Positions 6,739 through 14,647 are shown, numbered from the stretch's first letter. The stretch: DNA of 38,263 nt from Oscillospiraceae bacterium (GCA_017408915.1 JAFQTS010000036.1:1-38263); one strand, 5' to 3'. Numbers and translations: made by a program. The notes: a model not told the origin generated them from the letters alone.

Positions 6739-8358
6739 TCACATATTGTGGATATCGTCCAGCAACTCCTGCAGGGACATGGTGCCGACAGACTTGTCCG
6801 TGTCGCTTTCATCCTCGGTGTAGGTGGACTCGACGAAGAAATTGTCCAGCTTGTCCTCTGCTGCCTCGCGGCGCTGATGGAGCTCCTCCTGCACCGCAGA
6901 GGACAGATCCTCCACGAAGGGGCTGTCCAGCCCATCATCCACAGGGACGACCTTCTTCTCCGCCTTGGGTTTTTCCTCAACCTTAGGAGCAGCAACAGGC
7001 GCGGCCTTTACGGGGGCTTCCTTCTTTACGGGAGCGGGTTCGGCCTTGGGCTTTTCCGCTGCCTTGCGCTCCACGGGCGCCTTGGGTGCTGCCTTGGGCT
7101 CTTCTCTGTAGCGGGGAGCGGGGGGCGTGGGCGGCTCATCGTCGTAGTCACCGCCGTTACGACCGCTGCGTCCAATGAGGAAGCCCAGCAGGAACAGCAG
7201 CACGATCACCAGCACTGCCGCTACCACCGCCACGATGAGGGTGGACACCTCACCGATCAGAGGCAGCTTCACTGCCATCGGCACAGCGAAAGAGGGGATC
7301 TCAGGCTCTGCGTTGGGATCAATGATCTCCATGGTGGGGATGATGCCCTCATACTTGGGCATACGGTACACATGTACCGTGTAAGTCTTTTTCGTCACGC
7401 CATCCTCGGCGGTACAGGTGACGCTCATCACCGTCTCGCCCTCGTTGACCAGCTGACGGGTATCCTCCGTCACCTGCAAGGCCTTTTCGTCCTTGGCAAC
7501 ACCGGTCAGCGTAACGGACTTGGTCTCAAAGGGCACATAGGCCACATAGTCTGTCACCGCGCCGGAGAAGGCGGGGGACAGGGCGGCGGCGTCCAGCTTC
7601 AGATCAGAAAGCAGCGCCACATCAGAGGGCTTATAGTTGGGGTCCTGCTGGCGGGTCACGGTGATGACATAGTACTTCTGGGCACCGCTGGGTGCAGTGC
7701 ACGTCACCGTCACCGTGTTCTCGCCCACCACCAGAGAGTTACCGCTGACGCTGACACGGGCGCCGCTGTCGGCAGTACGCCAATCCAGCTTCAGTTCCGT
7801 CACATCATAGGGAACGGTAGCGGTGTAAGCGGTGTTGGAAGAAGAGAACTCAGGGGAGAGGGTGGCGTTGCTGCAGGTGAGGGAAGAGATGGCGCAGTTA
7901 TTGCTGGGGGCAGCGCCTACCTTGCCGGACCAGGATGCAGGGCTGACGCTGCTGTCGCTGTTGCCGTCAGAAACGGTAATGTCGCTGAAGGAGGCGCTGA
8001 GTGCCGTACCCACATCTAATCCGCTCTTTACCCGGAAGGTGACAGACACTACGCTGGTGGAGGAGTTAATGGGGTTACCCACGCCGTACATAACGAACTT
8101 CGTGCCGTTGGGTACCACATCCCAACCGCTGAGCTTACCGCTGTAGCTGCGGTACTCCAACACGGAACTGTCGTAGTTGAGGGTTGCCTCCACGCCCATG
8201 ACGTTGCTGCCGCTGACCTTCAGGGTCAATGTCACGTCGCTGCCGGCCTGAATAGAGCTGTCGCCGGAGAGGGAGGCGGAGGCCGCCTCAGCCGTCTGGG
8301 GCAGCAGCATCACCAGACACAGGGCGAGGGTGATAAAAATTTTACTGATACGTTTCAT
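6739..8358 (-). CDS. membrane-anchored cohesin-domain surface protein
   Basis: A 539-residue type I membrane protein. The signal peptide ends near residue 26 (TAEA-ASA). Residues 27-148 form a cohesin-like beta domain (SGDSSIQAGSDVTLTLKVSG, LNYDSSVLEYRS, VSVTFRVKSGLDVG). Two cadherin-like beta-sandwich repeats follow (about 154-236 and 248-332; cores AYTATVPYDVTELKL and DYVAYVPFETKSVTL). One membrane helix spans 372-396. A 143-residue cytoplasmic tail is rich in Pro, Ala, Lys and Glu, then acidic, ending in a short predicted helix SLQELLDDIHNM. The gene lies 15 bases after a gene whose product ends in a dockerin, the normal partner of a cohesin. SD AGGAGA is eight bases before the ATG at 8358. 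There is no S-layer, sortase or cellulose-binding module, so this is not a classical cellulosome scaffoldin. Inference: it tethers the neighbouring dockerin protein to the membrane. Confidence 0.85.
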   Translation of the reverse strand: MKRISKIFITLALCLVMLLPQTAEAASASLSGDSSIQAGSDVTLTLKVSGSNVMGVEATLNYDSSVLEYRSYSGKLSGWDVVPNGTKFVMYGVGNPINSSTSVVSVTFRVKSGLDVGTALSASFSDITVSDGNSDSSVSPASWSGKVGAAPSNNCAISSLTCSNATLSPEFSSSNTAYTATVPYDVTELKLDWRTADSGARVSVSGNSLVVGENTVTVTCTAPSGAQKYYVITVTRQQDPNYKPSDVALLSDLKLDAAALSPAFSGAVTDYVAYVPFETKSVTLTGVAKDEKALQVTEDTRQLVNEGETVMSVTCTAEDGVTKKTYTVHVYRMPKYEGIIPTMEIIDPNAEPEIPSFAVPMAVKLPLIGEVSTLIVAVVAAVLVIVLLFLLGFLIGRSGRNGGDYDDEPPTPPAPRYREEPKAAPKAPVERKAAEKPKAEPAPVKKEAPVKAAPVAAPKVEEKPKAEKKVVPVDDGLDSPFVEDLSSAVQEELHQRREAAEDKLDNFFVESTYTEDESDTDKSVGTMSLQELLDDIHNM

Positions 8359-8373
8359 CGTTACGATCTCCTA

Positions 8374-11172
8374 TCAGCTGATTTTTTCCTTACCGGCCAC
8401 CACGCGTGCAGCCTTCACCAGATCGGTGATGGTGACCTTGTCGTCGCCATTGAAGTCGGCAGCCTTCAGATACGCGCCGGAAAGAGTGGCCTTATTCAAC
8501 AGGTGGGACTGCAGCTTGACCACGTCGGTCACAGACACCTTACCGTCGCCGCTGGGGTCACCCTTGACGGAGATGGTATACTCCTTGCCGTCCACGGTGG
8601 TGGTCATGCCGGTGGCCAGATTACCGCTGGTAACCACCTTGCCGTTGCTGTAAACGGTGCTGTTTATCTGAGAAATCGAAGTGCCGAGGGAAAGCGTCCA
8701 GGTAGAGCCGGAAGGCTTCGTGGTGTTGTCGTTGCCGGAGGAGCTTCCGCCGCCACCGCCACCACCGGTGGTATTACCGCCACCGTTATTGTTGGGCTTA
8801 TCGGTGGTGTTGTCGTTGCTGCCGCCGGTGCTATCGGGAACAAAGATCGGCTTAAAGGTCATAGGGGCGTTGCCCATGACTGTGCGGCCTGCGGTGAAAT
8901 TCTGCCAGCCGCTGAACTTGTATCCAGGGCCCTTTATGGGATCCGTCATGGGCTCCGGGATCAGATCACCGGTAGCAGCGGTACCATCCTCGTGGACGGT
9001 TCCGTCTTCGTTAAGGAACGTATAGGTGTAATTTTTTGCATACTGCGCCGTCAAAGTCACGTTGGCTGCACGTACAGGTGTGGTGGGGACGAACTGCGTA
9101 CCATTGGAATCATACCAACCGAGGAACTTATAACCGGCGCGGGTGGCGGTGGGAAGTTCGCCATAAACGATGTCATCCAGCGAGACCGTCATAGAACTGC
9201 TGCCGGTGATGTTGCCGCCGTTAGCGTCGAATGTGACGGTGAAGGTTTCATCGTTACCGGTAACGGGAGCATTGGTAAGAGCTTCTCCCACGCTGAATTC
9301 GGAACTGAGCAGCTGCGTTGTTACGCCGCCTGCCGTTGTTGCCGTCAGCACATAGGTGTAGTCACCTTTACCAAGAGCGCTATAGGGAACCTTATCGTCA
9401 AGCTGCTTCAAGTCGTAAGAGTAAATCGTGCCACTAATGGTCGCATCAACATCGATGGTGCTGTTCTCAATGGTAAGATTAACTGCGGTGATCGGGCTGG
9501 AGCAGGAGATCACACCGCGTACGGGGAAGGAAGATTGCTTAGCATGAAGAACCGTGGACTCGACAGGGTAGATCATACCGCGCATCGTCCAATCTGCGAC
9601 AGTGGCGGAGAACGGAGCGAAGTGCCATGCGGTAGGCTCAACCGCGGCAGGCGCTTCGTATGCCTTCACCGTCAACTTAATACGGGCAGATTCGCTGGCA
9701 ATGGTATCTTCTGTGGTGGTTGTCACAGACACATAATAGTCTCCGGCGGCGAGATCATCGCCGGAAGAAGTCAATGTCAAAATATTTTCGCTGAGAGATG
9801 CAGTTACAGTTGTTAGCGCCTCAGAACCCTCTGCTGCGCCATAGACGGTATAAGTTCCCGCCGGAGGAGAGGTCAAAGTAAAGCTCACAGCTTTTTGTGC
9901 AGCTGCCGTTTTTGCAACGGAAGAAGAGGCAGTGCTGAGAACACTGTCCGTGGAAGCGGCTGCAACGGATTGTGCGCTTTCCTCCGAAACAAGGTTATTC
10001 GCAGGTGCCATCAAGTATGTACCGGAGGCCTTGTTTTTCAGCGCGTAGCCGCTGCCCTTTGCCTCCAGCAACCACATCTGCCCAACATCAGAAGAAGCAG
10101 GCGCCAGTGCGGGTTTACCTTCTTTGTCAAGGATCAAGCGCTGCACAGCACTGTCGGCGGTGCTTATAGTCTCGATGGTATAAAACCCGCCGTAGTGATA
10201 AACAAGGGAGAACTTTTGGGCGGTGCCATCGGCAACGACATCGGTCAAAGTCAATGTATTGCTGTAATCAATTGCAAGAGATTGTGCGTTAAGAGGACGC
10301 AGACTGTAGATACCGTCGGCCAAAGCTGCACCCTTATAGCCATTGTTCTGCAGCATTACCAGCGCATCAGAACGCTCGTTGACAGCCAAACGGCGGTAAA
10401 CGCCCAGCTGAACCTCACCGGAGTTGGCAGAATAGTAAGCCATACTTCTGCCATCTACGCCGTACTTTTTAGCAGTAATGCCGGACATGGTCTTAGGCTG
10501 AGCAGTGGTGTCCAGCTTACTGCTCTCAGCATAGATGGCTTCAATGAGCGCGGCTTCACTCTGGTTTTTAAAACCACCCATTTTCTCCAAAGCGCGGTAA
10601 ACTACATTGTAAGCGCCGGAAGCACCGTGCTGCACGGCACGGCTCCAAAACACATTTTTCAGTGCAATAGAGTAATTGTCGATGTTAAAGCCCTGTACAG
10701 AGCTTTCTACCATAGTAACGAGGCTATCGTAGAACTTGTCCTGCACATAATCGTGCTGGGCGTTGCCAAACTCCGATGTGTATTCGGTTGCCAGCTGTGT
10801 CCAAACTGCGTCGAAGTAAGCACCGCAGCCATCTCCACCGGTATGATAGGCGGCATCCAGTCTCTCGCCAAACTGATAGTAGAAGTTGCCGGTGCCTTGC
10901 TCCATGCACCAGTGGGCAAAGAGATGCGGAGTGCCTGCTTTACTGGCGAACATATACGTTCCGTAGGATTTACCGCCGGAGTCGCCCGCTACTTCTGCGA
11001 TAATACCGGGATCATCTACACGACCGGTTTCGTAGAGCTTGCTGAGCTCGCCCAAAGTGGCATTTAACCACTTATCGGCAGGGTCTGCCCCTACCCACAC
11101 GCCGGTTACCACTAAGCTCAGTACCATAGAGAGACTCAGCACCAGTGCGGTCATCTTTCGCAGTAATTTCAT
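8374..11172 (-). CDS. secreted lysozyme-like multidomain protein with C-terminal dockerin
   Basis: A 932-residue exported protein. Signal peptide about 1-29. Residues 35-220 match the VgrG3 C-terminal/chitosanase-like lysozyme-fold pattern (KLYETG with E48, GDSGGKSYGTYMFASKAGTP, AQHDYVQDKFYD, VFWSRAVQHGASGAYNVVYRAL), suggesting cleavage of peptidoglycan or another aminosugar glycan. A ricin-B-like beta-trefoil (about 285-390) follows, then two beta-sandwich regions (about 428-505 and 515-630). Two InlB/Listeria-Bacteroides repeats come next (about 645-711 and 715-778; KFLGWYDSNG, KFSGWQNF), then a Gly/Asn/Ser/Thr linker (780-822). The dockerin (870-929) has two calcium loops, DPSGDGKVSVTD and DFNGDDKVTITD. 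The start at 11172 (MKLLRKM) follows SD GAGGTG by seven bases and begins the signal peptide; an in-frame ATG at 11358 lies upstream of the promoter. It is the first gene of the operon, with the cohesin gene 15 bases downstream. Confidence 0.85.
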   Translation of the reverse strand: MKLLRKMTALVLSLSMVLSLVVTGVWVGADPADKWLNATLGELSKLYETGRVDDPGIIAEVAGDSGGKSYGTYMFASKAGTPHLFAHWCMEQGTGNFYYQFGERLDAAYHTGGDGCGAYFDAVWTQLATEYTSEFGNAQHDYVQDKFYDSLVTMVESSVQGFNIDNYSIALKNVFWSRAVQHGASGAYNVVYRALEKMGGFKNQSEAALIEAIYAESSKLDTTAQPKTMSGITAKKYGVDGRSMAYYSANSGEVQLGVYRRLAVNERSDALVMLQNNGYKGAALADGIYSLRPLNAQSLAIDYSNTLTLTDVVADGTAQKFSLVYHYGGFYTIETISTADSAVQRLILDKEGKPALAPASSDVGQMWLLEAKGSGYALKNKASGTYLMAPANNLVSEESAQSVAAASTDSVLSTASSSVAKTAAAQKAVSFTLTSPPAGTYTVYGAAEGSEALTTVTASLSENILTLTSSGDDLAAGDYYVSVTTTTEDTIASESARIKLTVKAYEAPAAVEPTAWHFAPFSATVADWTMRGMIYPVESTVLHAKQSSFPVRGVISCSSPITAVNLTIENSTIDVDATISGTIYSYDLKQLDDKVPYSALGKGDYTYVLTATTAGGVTTQLLSSEFSVGEALTNAPVTGNDETFTVTFDANGGNITGSSSMTVSLDDIVYGELPTATRAGYKFLGWYDSNGTQFVPTTPVRAANVTLTAQYAKNYTYTFLNEDGTVHEDGTAATGDLIPEPMTDPIKGPGYKFSGWQNFTAGRTVMGNAPMTFKPIFVPDSTGGSNDNTTDKPNNNGGGNTTGGGGGGGSSSGNDNTTKPSGSTWTLSLGTSISQINSTVYSNGKVVTSGNLATGMTTTVDGKEYTISVKGDPSGDGKVSVTDVVKLQSHLLNKATLSGAYLKAADFNGDDKVTITDLVKAARVVAGKEKIS

Positions 11173-11216
11173 ATCTCTGCACCTCAACTCTACCCAAGAT
11201 TTTGTATCAGGACAAC

Positions 11217-11256
11217 GTAAACCAAGCCCCCTGGCGATTTCAGGGCGCAGATTTAC
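11217..11256 (-). other. structured 5' leader element of the dockerin gene
   Basis: On the minus strand the leader can fold into a 7-bp outer stem (GTAAATC at 11250-11256 with GGTTTAC at 11217-11223, one G-U pair) enclosing a GC-rich inner hairpin (GCCCT with AGGGGGC). It lies between the promoter and the start codon. I could not match it to a riboswitch class I know; it may only stabilise the messenger. Confidence 0.35.
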
Positions 11257-11274
11257 ATAATAATATTCACGGTA

Positions 11275-11303
11275 AGTATACCATCTGCACCCCTGCTTGT
11301 CTA
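11275..11303 (-). promoter_or_regulatory. promoter of the dockerin-cohesin operon
   Basis: Minus strand TAGACA (11298-11303, five of six), 17-base spacer, TATACT (11275-11280) preceded by ATGG, an extended -10. The predicted start of transcription is near 11268, giving a leader of about 95 bases. This is one of the better promoters in the window, so the operon is probably expressed in vegetative cells by the main sigma factor. Confidence 0.75.
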
Positions 11304-11448
11304 CCCAAAAAGCGAAAAAAACACAAAAAATTGAAGAAATTTGCCGCAGAAACACCATATTTAGGAGGGATTCCCTTTCTCTGCCGCTCCGTGGTGGACA
11401 GAGGAAGGAAAAAACTGGTTAAAATGCGTAAATTATGTCAACATAAAA

Positions 11449-11477
11449 TTGTGGAGGCGGTCATCCCGCCTCCACAA
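11449..11477 (-). terminator. terminator after the ABC importer operon
   Basis: A 12-bp perfect stem, TTGTGGAGGCGG (11449-11460) with its complement (11466-11477), and a five-base loop, 13 bases beyond the stop at 11491. On the minus strand it runs into AATTTTAT, a short T-run. Confidence 0.75.
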
Positions 11478-11490
11478 CTTCTTGTATTGC

Positions 11491-12486
11491 CTATTGCACC
11501 GCCTCTGCCCAGCTGTTATCCACAAGGGCGTCGAAATCCACCCATTCCGCCTCCGTGAGCTCTCCTGCTTCGGTCATGACCGCCTCCAGCCGCTCAAGGG
11601 ATGCCTGCTTCATCACAAGCCCCGTGTTCCACGCGTCGATGGCTCTGTGCCGCGCCGTTACCTCTGTCAGCACACCCAGATCCGTGTCGGGGAACTGGGG
11701 AAGCATGACCTGCGCCACCTCTTCATCGGTGTGGCTCTCGATCCATGTCATGGCCTTATGAAGCGCCCGACAGAAGCCTGCAACAATGTCGCTGTTTTCC
11801 TGCAGGTAAGTTTGTGATGCAAAGTAAGCCGTGTAGGGGATCTCCCCGCTCTCCTCACCGATGGAGCAGAGGAGATAGCCCTGCCCCGCCTCAATGACCT
11901 CCGTAGCCGCCGGCTCAAACAGGGCCACATAGTCCCCCTGCCCGCCGGTGAAGGCTCCTGCCATCATGTTAAACTGCACCGAGGTGTCCACCACCGCATC
12001 CACATGAGGCACCACGCCGTTTTGCTTCATCACGTACTCCAGCGTCATCTCCGGCATGCCGCCCTTGCGCCCGCCGATAATGGTTTTACCCCGCAGATTT
12101 TCCCATGAGAAGTCCTCGTCGGTGCGCCCAATGAGGAACGAGCCGTCCCGCTTCGTCAGCTGGGCGAAAATGCGGGGATAGTCCTCTTTGCCCTGATTGT
12201 AAATGTAAATGCAGGCCTCAGGCCCTGCCAAGCCGATGTCGCTCTGTCCCGAAACCACGGCGGTCATGACCTTATCCGCCCCGCCGCCGTTGGTCAGTTC
12301 AATGGCGATGCCCTCTTCTGCAAAGAACCCCAGCTCCATCGCCACATACTGTGGCGCGTAGAATACCGAGTGGGTCACTTCGTTGAGCCGTACCGTCACC
12401 AAATCCTTCGACTCCTGCCCACATCCGCACAACACTGCCGACAGCATTACCAACGCCGCCAGCACCACGCAAATTCCTTTTTTCAT
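11491..12486 (-). CDS. ABC importer substrate-binding lipoprotein, NMT1/SsuA/ThiY type
   Basis: A 331-residue predicted lipoprotein with lipobox VLCGC (C22 the likely lipidated cysteine). The fold pattern is the NMT1/THI5-like periplasmic-binding family: THSVFYAPQYVAMELGFFAEEGI near the N terminus, SGQSDIGLAGPEA, LRGKTIIGGRKGGMPE. Members bind taurine, aliphatic sulfonates, thiamine precursors or riboflavin; the ligand cannot be assigned. The start at 12486 overlaps the permease stop as ATGA and begins MKKG; an in-frame ATG five codons upstream would place the SD-like GGGGGT inside the coding region. It is the last gene of the operon ATPase, permease, binding protein. No thiamine, sulfur or riboflavin enzyme gene is nearby. 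Confidence 0.87.
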   Translation of the reverse strand: MKKGICVVLAALVMLSAVLCGCGQESKDLVTVRLNEVTHSVFYAPQYVAMELGFFAEEGIAIELTNGGGADKVMTAVVSGQSDIGLAGPEACIYIYNQGKEDYPRIFAQLTKRDGSFLIGRTDEDFSWENLRGKTIIGGRKGGMPEMTLEYVMKQNGVVPHVDAVVDTSVQFNMMAGAFTGGQGDYVALFEPAATEVIEAGQGYLLCSIGEESGEIPYTAYFASQTYLQENSDIVAGFCRALHKAMTWIESHTDEEVAQVMLPQFPDTDLGVLTEVTARHRAIDAWNTGLVMKQASLERLEAVMTEAGELTEAEWVDFDALVDNSWAEAVQ

Positions 12487-13298
12487 ACTGATACCCCCCA
12501 TAAACGATGAATCAATTTCTCTGCCACGACTACCAAACGATACATAATGACCGCCGCCACTGCCAGCAGCAGTACCGCCGTCAGCACCAAGTCCATGTTA
12601 AACACCTGTGAGCCGTAGACGATGAGATACCCCAGCCCTGCCTTTGACACAAGGAATTCCCCCATGATGACGCCTACCCACGAAAGACCCACGTTCACCT
12701 TCAGCGTGTTTAAGAGTGTCCCGTAGTTGGCAGGCAGCACCAACAGCCGCAGCATCTGTCCCTTTGTTGCCCCCAGTGTCGCCATGAGGCGGATTTTCTC
12801 CCTGTCTGTGGTGCGAAAGCCCTCGTACATATTGAGGATGGTGACAATGAGAGAGATGGCCAGCGTCATGACGATGATGGCCCCCATCCCCGCCCCCATC
12901 CACACGATGAAGATGGGCCCCAGCGCCGTTTTCGGCAATGCGTTCAGCACCACCAAGTAGGGGTCGAGCACACGGCTGAGGGTGGGAGAATACCACATGG
13001 CAATGGCCACCGCCGTTCCCAGCACCGTCCCCAGTGTGAAGCCCACAACCGTTTCCAAGCAGGACATTCCGATGTGTAACAGCACCTCGCCGCCGCGGCA
13101 TAAATTGAGGAACGAGCCCACCATCCGCGTGGGTGAACTGGTGAGAAATCCGTCGCTAAGTCCCACGCGGCAGCTCAGTTCCCAAAAGAGAAAGAACCCC
13201 GCCAGCAGCGAAATCTGCCATATACGGATGCACCGGCGCTGGCGGTGCAGGGCGGTCAAATACTGCTGCCGCCGCAGCGAGACCACGTTTTCCTTCAT
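12483..13298 (-). CDS. ABC importer permease, SsuC/ThiX type
   Basis: A 271-residue membrane subunit with about six helices and the BPD_transp_1 core. The cytoplasmic EAA-like loop reads EKIRLMATLGATKGQMLRLLVLP (about residues 173-195), the contact to the ATPase. The N terminus is a short basic cytoplasmic segment before the helix at about 28-46. It overlaps the ATPase gene by four bases (ATGA at 13295-13298) and the binding-protein gene by four bases, so all three are translationally coupled. Together they form a sulfonate/nitrate/taurine/thiamine-precursor family importer; the substrate is unknown. Confidence 0.9.
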   Translation of the reverse strand: MKENVVSLRRQQYLTALHRQRRCIRIWQISLLAGFFLFWELSCRVGLSDGFLTSSPTRMVGSFLNLCRGGEVLLHIGMSCLETVVGFTLGTVLGTAVAIAMWYSPTLSRVLDPYLVVLNALPKTALGPIFIVWMGAGMGAIIVMTLAISLIVTILNMYEGFRTTDREKIRLMATLGATKGQMLRLLVLPANYGTLLNTLKVNVGLSWVGVIMGEFLVSKAGLGYLIVYGSQVFNMDLVLTAVLLLAVAAVIMYRLVVVAEKLIHRLWGVSV

Positions 13299-14056
13299 GT
13301 TAGCTCCAGCTCCTTCCAGATACTGTCAAAGAATCCCGAAAAAAGGGGGCTTTCCCGCCGCTGCAAGGGCGTCAGCTGCCGCAGCTGTCCCATGTCGAAC
13401 ACCTTCTTCACCGTGGCGGGCCGCCGTGATAAGACCACCACACGGTCCGCCATACTGACCGCCTCGGAGATGTCGTGGGTCACCAGCAGGGCCGTTTTGC
13501 CCTCGGAGCGGATAATGCGCCAAATATCCCCCGACACCGTGAGCCGCGTCTGATAATCCAGCGCCGAGAATGGCTCATCCAGCAGCAGAATGTCGGGGTC
13601 GGTTGCCAGCGTCCGAATGAGGGCGCACCGCTGCCGCATCCCGCCCGAGAGCTGCTGTGGCCGCATCTTGGCAAAGTCTGCAAGGCCATACCGCGCCAAC
13701 AACCCATCCACATGGCGCAGATGTTCCTCGTCGACCTCGCGGCGAATTTGCAGCCCCAGCAGCACATTATCCCGAATGGTGCGCCATGAAAACAGCTGAT
13801 CCTGCTGCGGCATGAAGCCCACCCGTCGGCTCGGGCCTGCCACCATTTCACCGCAGACGGTGACTGTGCCCCCATCGGGCTGTTCTAAGCCCGCGATGAC
13901 GCTCAACAGGGTGGATTTTCCGCAGCCTGAGGGCCCCACCAGCGCTACGAATTCCCCCTTTGCCACATGAAAGCTCACCTTCCGCAGCGCCTCCACCTCC
14001 CCCTCCTTCGTCTGATAGGTGAGGGAAATGTCCCGTAGCGCGATGCTATTTTCCAT
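13295..14056 (-). CDS. ABC importer ATPase, SsuB/TauB type
   Basis: A 253-residue ATP-binding subunit. Walker A is GPSGCGKST (41-49), the Q loop lies in VGFMPQQDQLFSW, the signature is QLSGGMRQR, Walker B is ILLLDEPFSALD, and the switch histidine is in VTHDISEA. It is the first gene of the importer operon. The upstream minus strand shows a TATACT at 14107-14112 without a convincing -35. I looked for a TPP riboswitch in 14057-14200 and found none of its conserved segments, which argues against thiamine-precursor uptake under that control. Confidence 0.92.
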   Translation of the reverse strand: MENSIALRDISLTYQTKEGEVEALRKVSFHVAKGEFVALVGPSGCGKSTLLSVIAGLEQPDGGTVTVCGEMVAGPSRRVGFMPQQDQLFSWRTIRDNVLLGLQIRREVDEEHLRHVDGLLARYGLADFAKMRPQQLSGGMRQRCALIRTLATDPDILLLDEPFSALDYQTRLTVSGDIWRIIRSEGKTALLVTHDISEAVSMADRVVVLSRRPATVKKVFDMGQLRQLTPLQRRESPLFSGFFDSIWKELELT

Positions 14057-14139
14057 AGTGCCTGCCTCCCAAGGTGAAGAATGGAGGGGAAAGCCTCCCC
14101 TGCATTAGTATATTGCGTGGCGGGGAAGAGGGTTCCTCG

Positions 14140-14168
14140 TTGACTTTTTGTAAGCAGTGATGTAGTAT
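14140..14168 (+). promoter_or_regulatory. promoter of ridA
   Basis: TTGACT (14140-14145), 17-base spacer, TAGTAT (14163-14168). The start of transcription would be near 14175, with a leader of about 30 bases carrying the AAGGAGG ribosome site. Confidence 0.7.
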
Positions 14169-14206
14169 GAAAGCAACAAAATTTTAACTTAAGGAGGCCT
14201 CCTTCT

Positions 14207-14587
14207 ATGAAGAACGTGATTTCCACCACCAATGCCCCCGCCGCCATCGGCCCCTACTCTCAGGCCATCGACTGCGGCGCTTTCCTCATCACCTCCGGTC
14301 AGGTGCCCTTCGACCCCGCCACCGGCGTGATCGTGGAGGGCGGCATTGAAGAGCAGACCCGCCAGTCCCTCAATAATGTTAAGGCCATTTTGGAGGCCGC
14401 CGGTCTCACCATGGACAACGTGGTCAAGACCACCGTGTTCTTGCAGAACATGGGCGATTTCGCCGCCATGAACGCCGTGTATGCCGAGTTCTTCACCGAG
14501 GGTCAGTATCCCGCCCGCTCCGCCGTGGAAGTGGCAGCCCTCCCCAAGGGCGCACTGGTGGAGATCGAGACCATCTGCGTGAAATAA
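14207..14587 (+). CDS. ridA: RidA-family enamine/imine deaminase
   Basis: A 126-residue YjgF/YER057c/UK114 protein, full length. RidA hydrolyses the reactive 2-aminoacrylate and related enamines released by PLP enzymes such as threonine dehydratase and protects them from damage. The C-terminal signature [21 protein letters not shown] contains the catalytic R104 that binds the carboxylate. [12 protein letters not shown] and [11 protein letters not shown] near the N terminus are family segments. The ATG at 14207 is preceded by AAGGAGG inside a 14-base perfect palindrome (14191-14204). The gene is monocistronic, with its own promoter and terminator. PLP-dependent threonine synthase is encoded about 6 kb away. 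Confidence 0.95.
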   Translation: MKNVISTTNAPAAIGPYSQAIDCGAFLITSGQVPFDPATGVIVEGGIEEQTRQSLNNVKAILEAAGLTMDNVVKTTVFLQNMGDFAAMNAVYAEFFTEGQYPARSAVEVAALPKGALVEIETICVK

Positions 14588-14596
14588 TCAATGAAG

Positions 14597-14631
14597 AAAA
14601 CCGCCCTGTGAAAATTTCACGGGGCGGTTTT
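14597..14631 (+). terminator. terminator of ridA
   Basis: AAAACCGCCC (14597-14606) pairs with GGGCGGTTTT ending at 14631, with further pairing GTGA/TCAC toward the loop. The T-run is the 3' arm itself (TTTT), so the terminator is GC-strong but T-poor. Confidence 0.75.
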
Positions 14632-14647
14632 GCTGTATCGGCGCGTA

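Noticed and set aside
6673..8019. A 448-codon plus-strand open frame opposite the cohesin gene
   Set aside because: It begins inside the truA end and runs through the truA terminator; antisense composition only.
8503..11067. Long plus-strand open frames opposite the dockerin gene
   Set aside because: Composition is that of antisense to a Thr/Ser/Gly-rich protein; no ribosome sites and no recognisable motif.
6739..11172. A classical cellulosome locus
   Set aside because: Only one cohesin and one dockerin, no cellulose-binding module and no plant-wall hydrolase; the enzyme part is lysozyme-like.
11304..11448. TTGACA on the minus strand at about 11437 and an AGGAGGG near 11362 on the plus strand
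   Set aside because: No -10 at proper distance for the first, and no start codon after the second; probably chance.
14057..14206. TPP riboswitch before the ABC importer
   Set aside because: The conserved CTGAGA and ACCTGATCTGG-type segments are absent on the relevant strand; only a simple hairpin is present.
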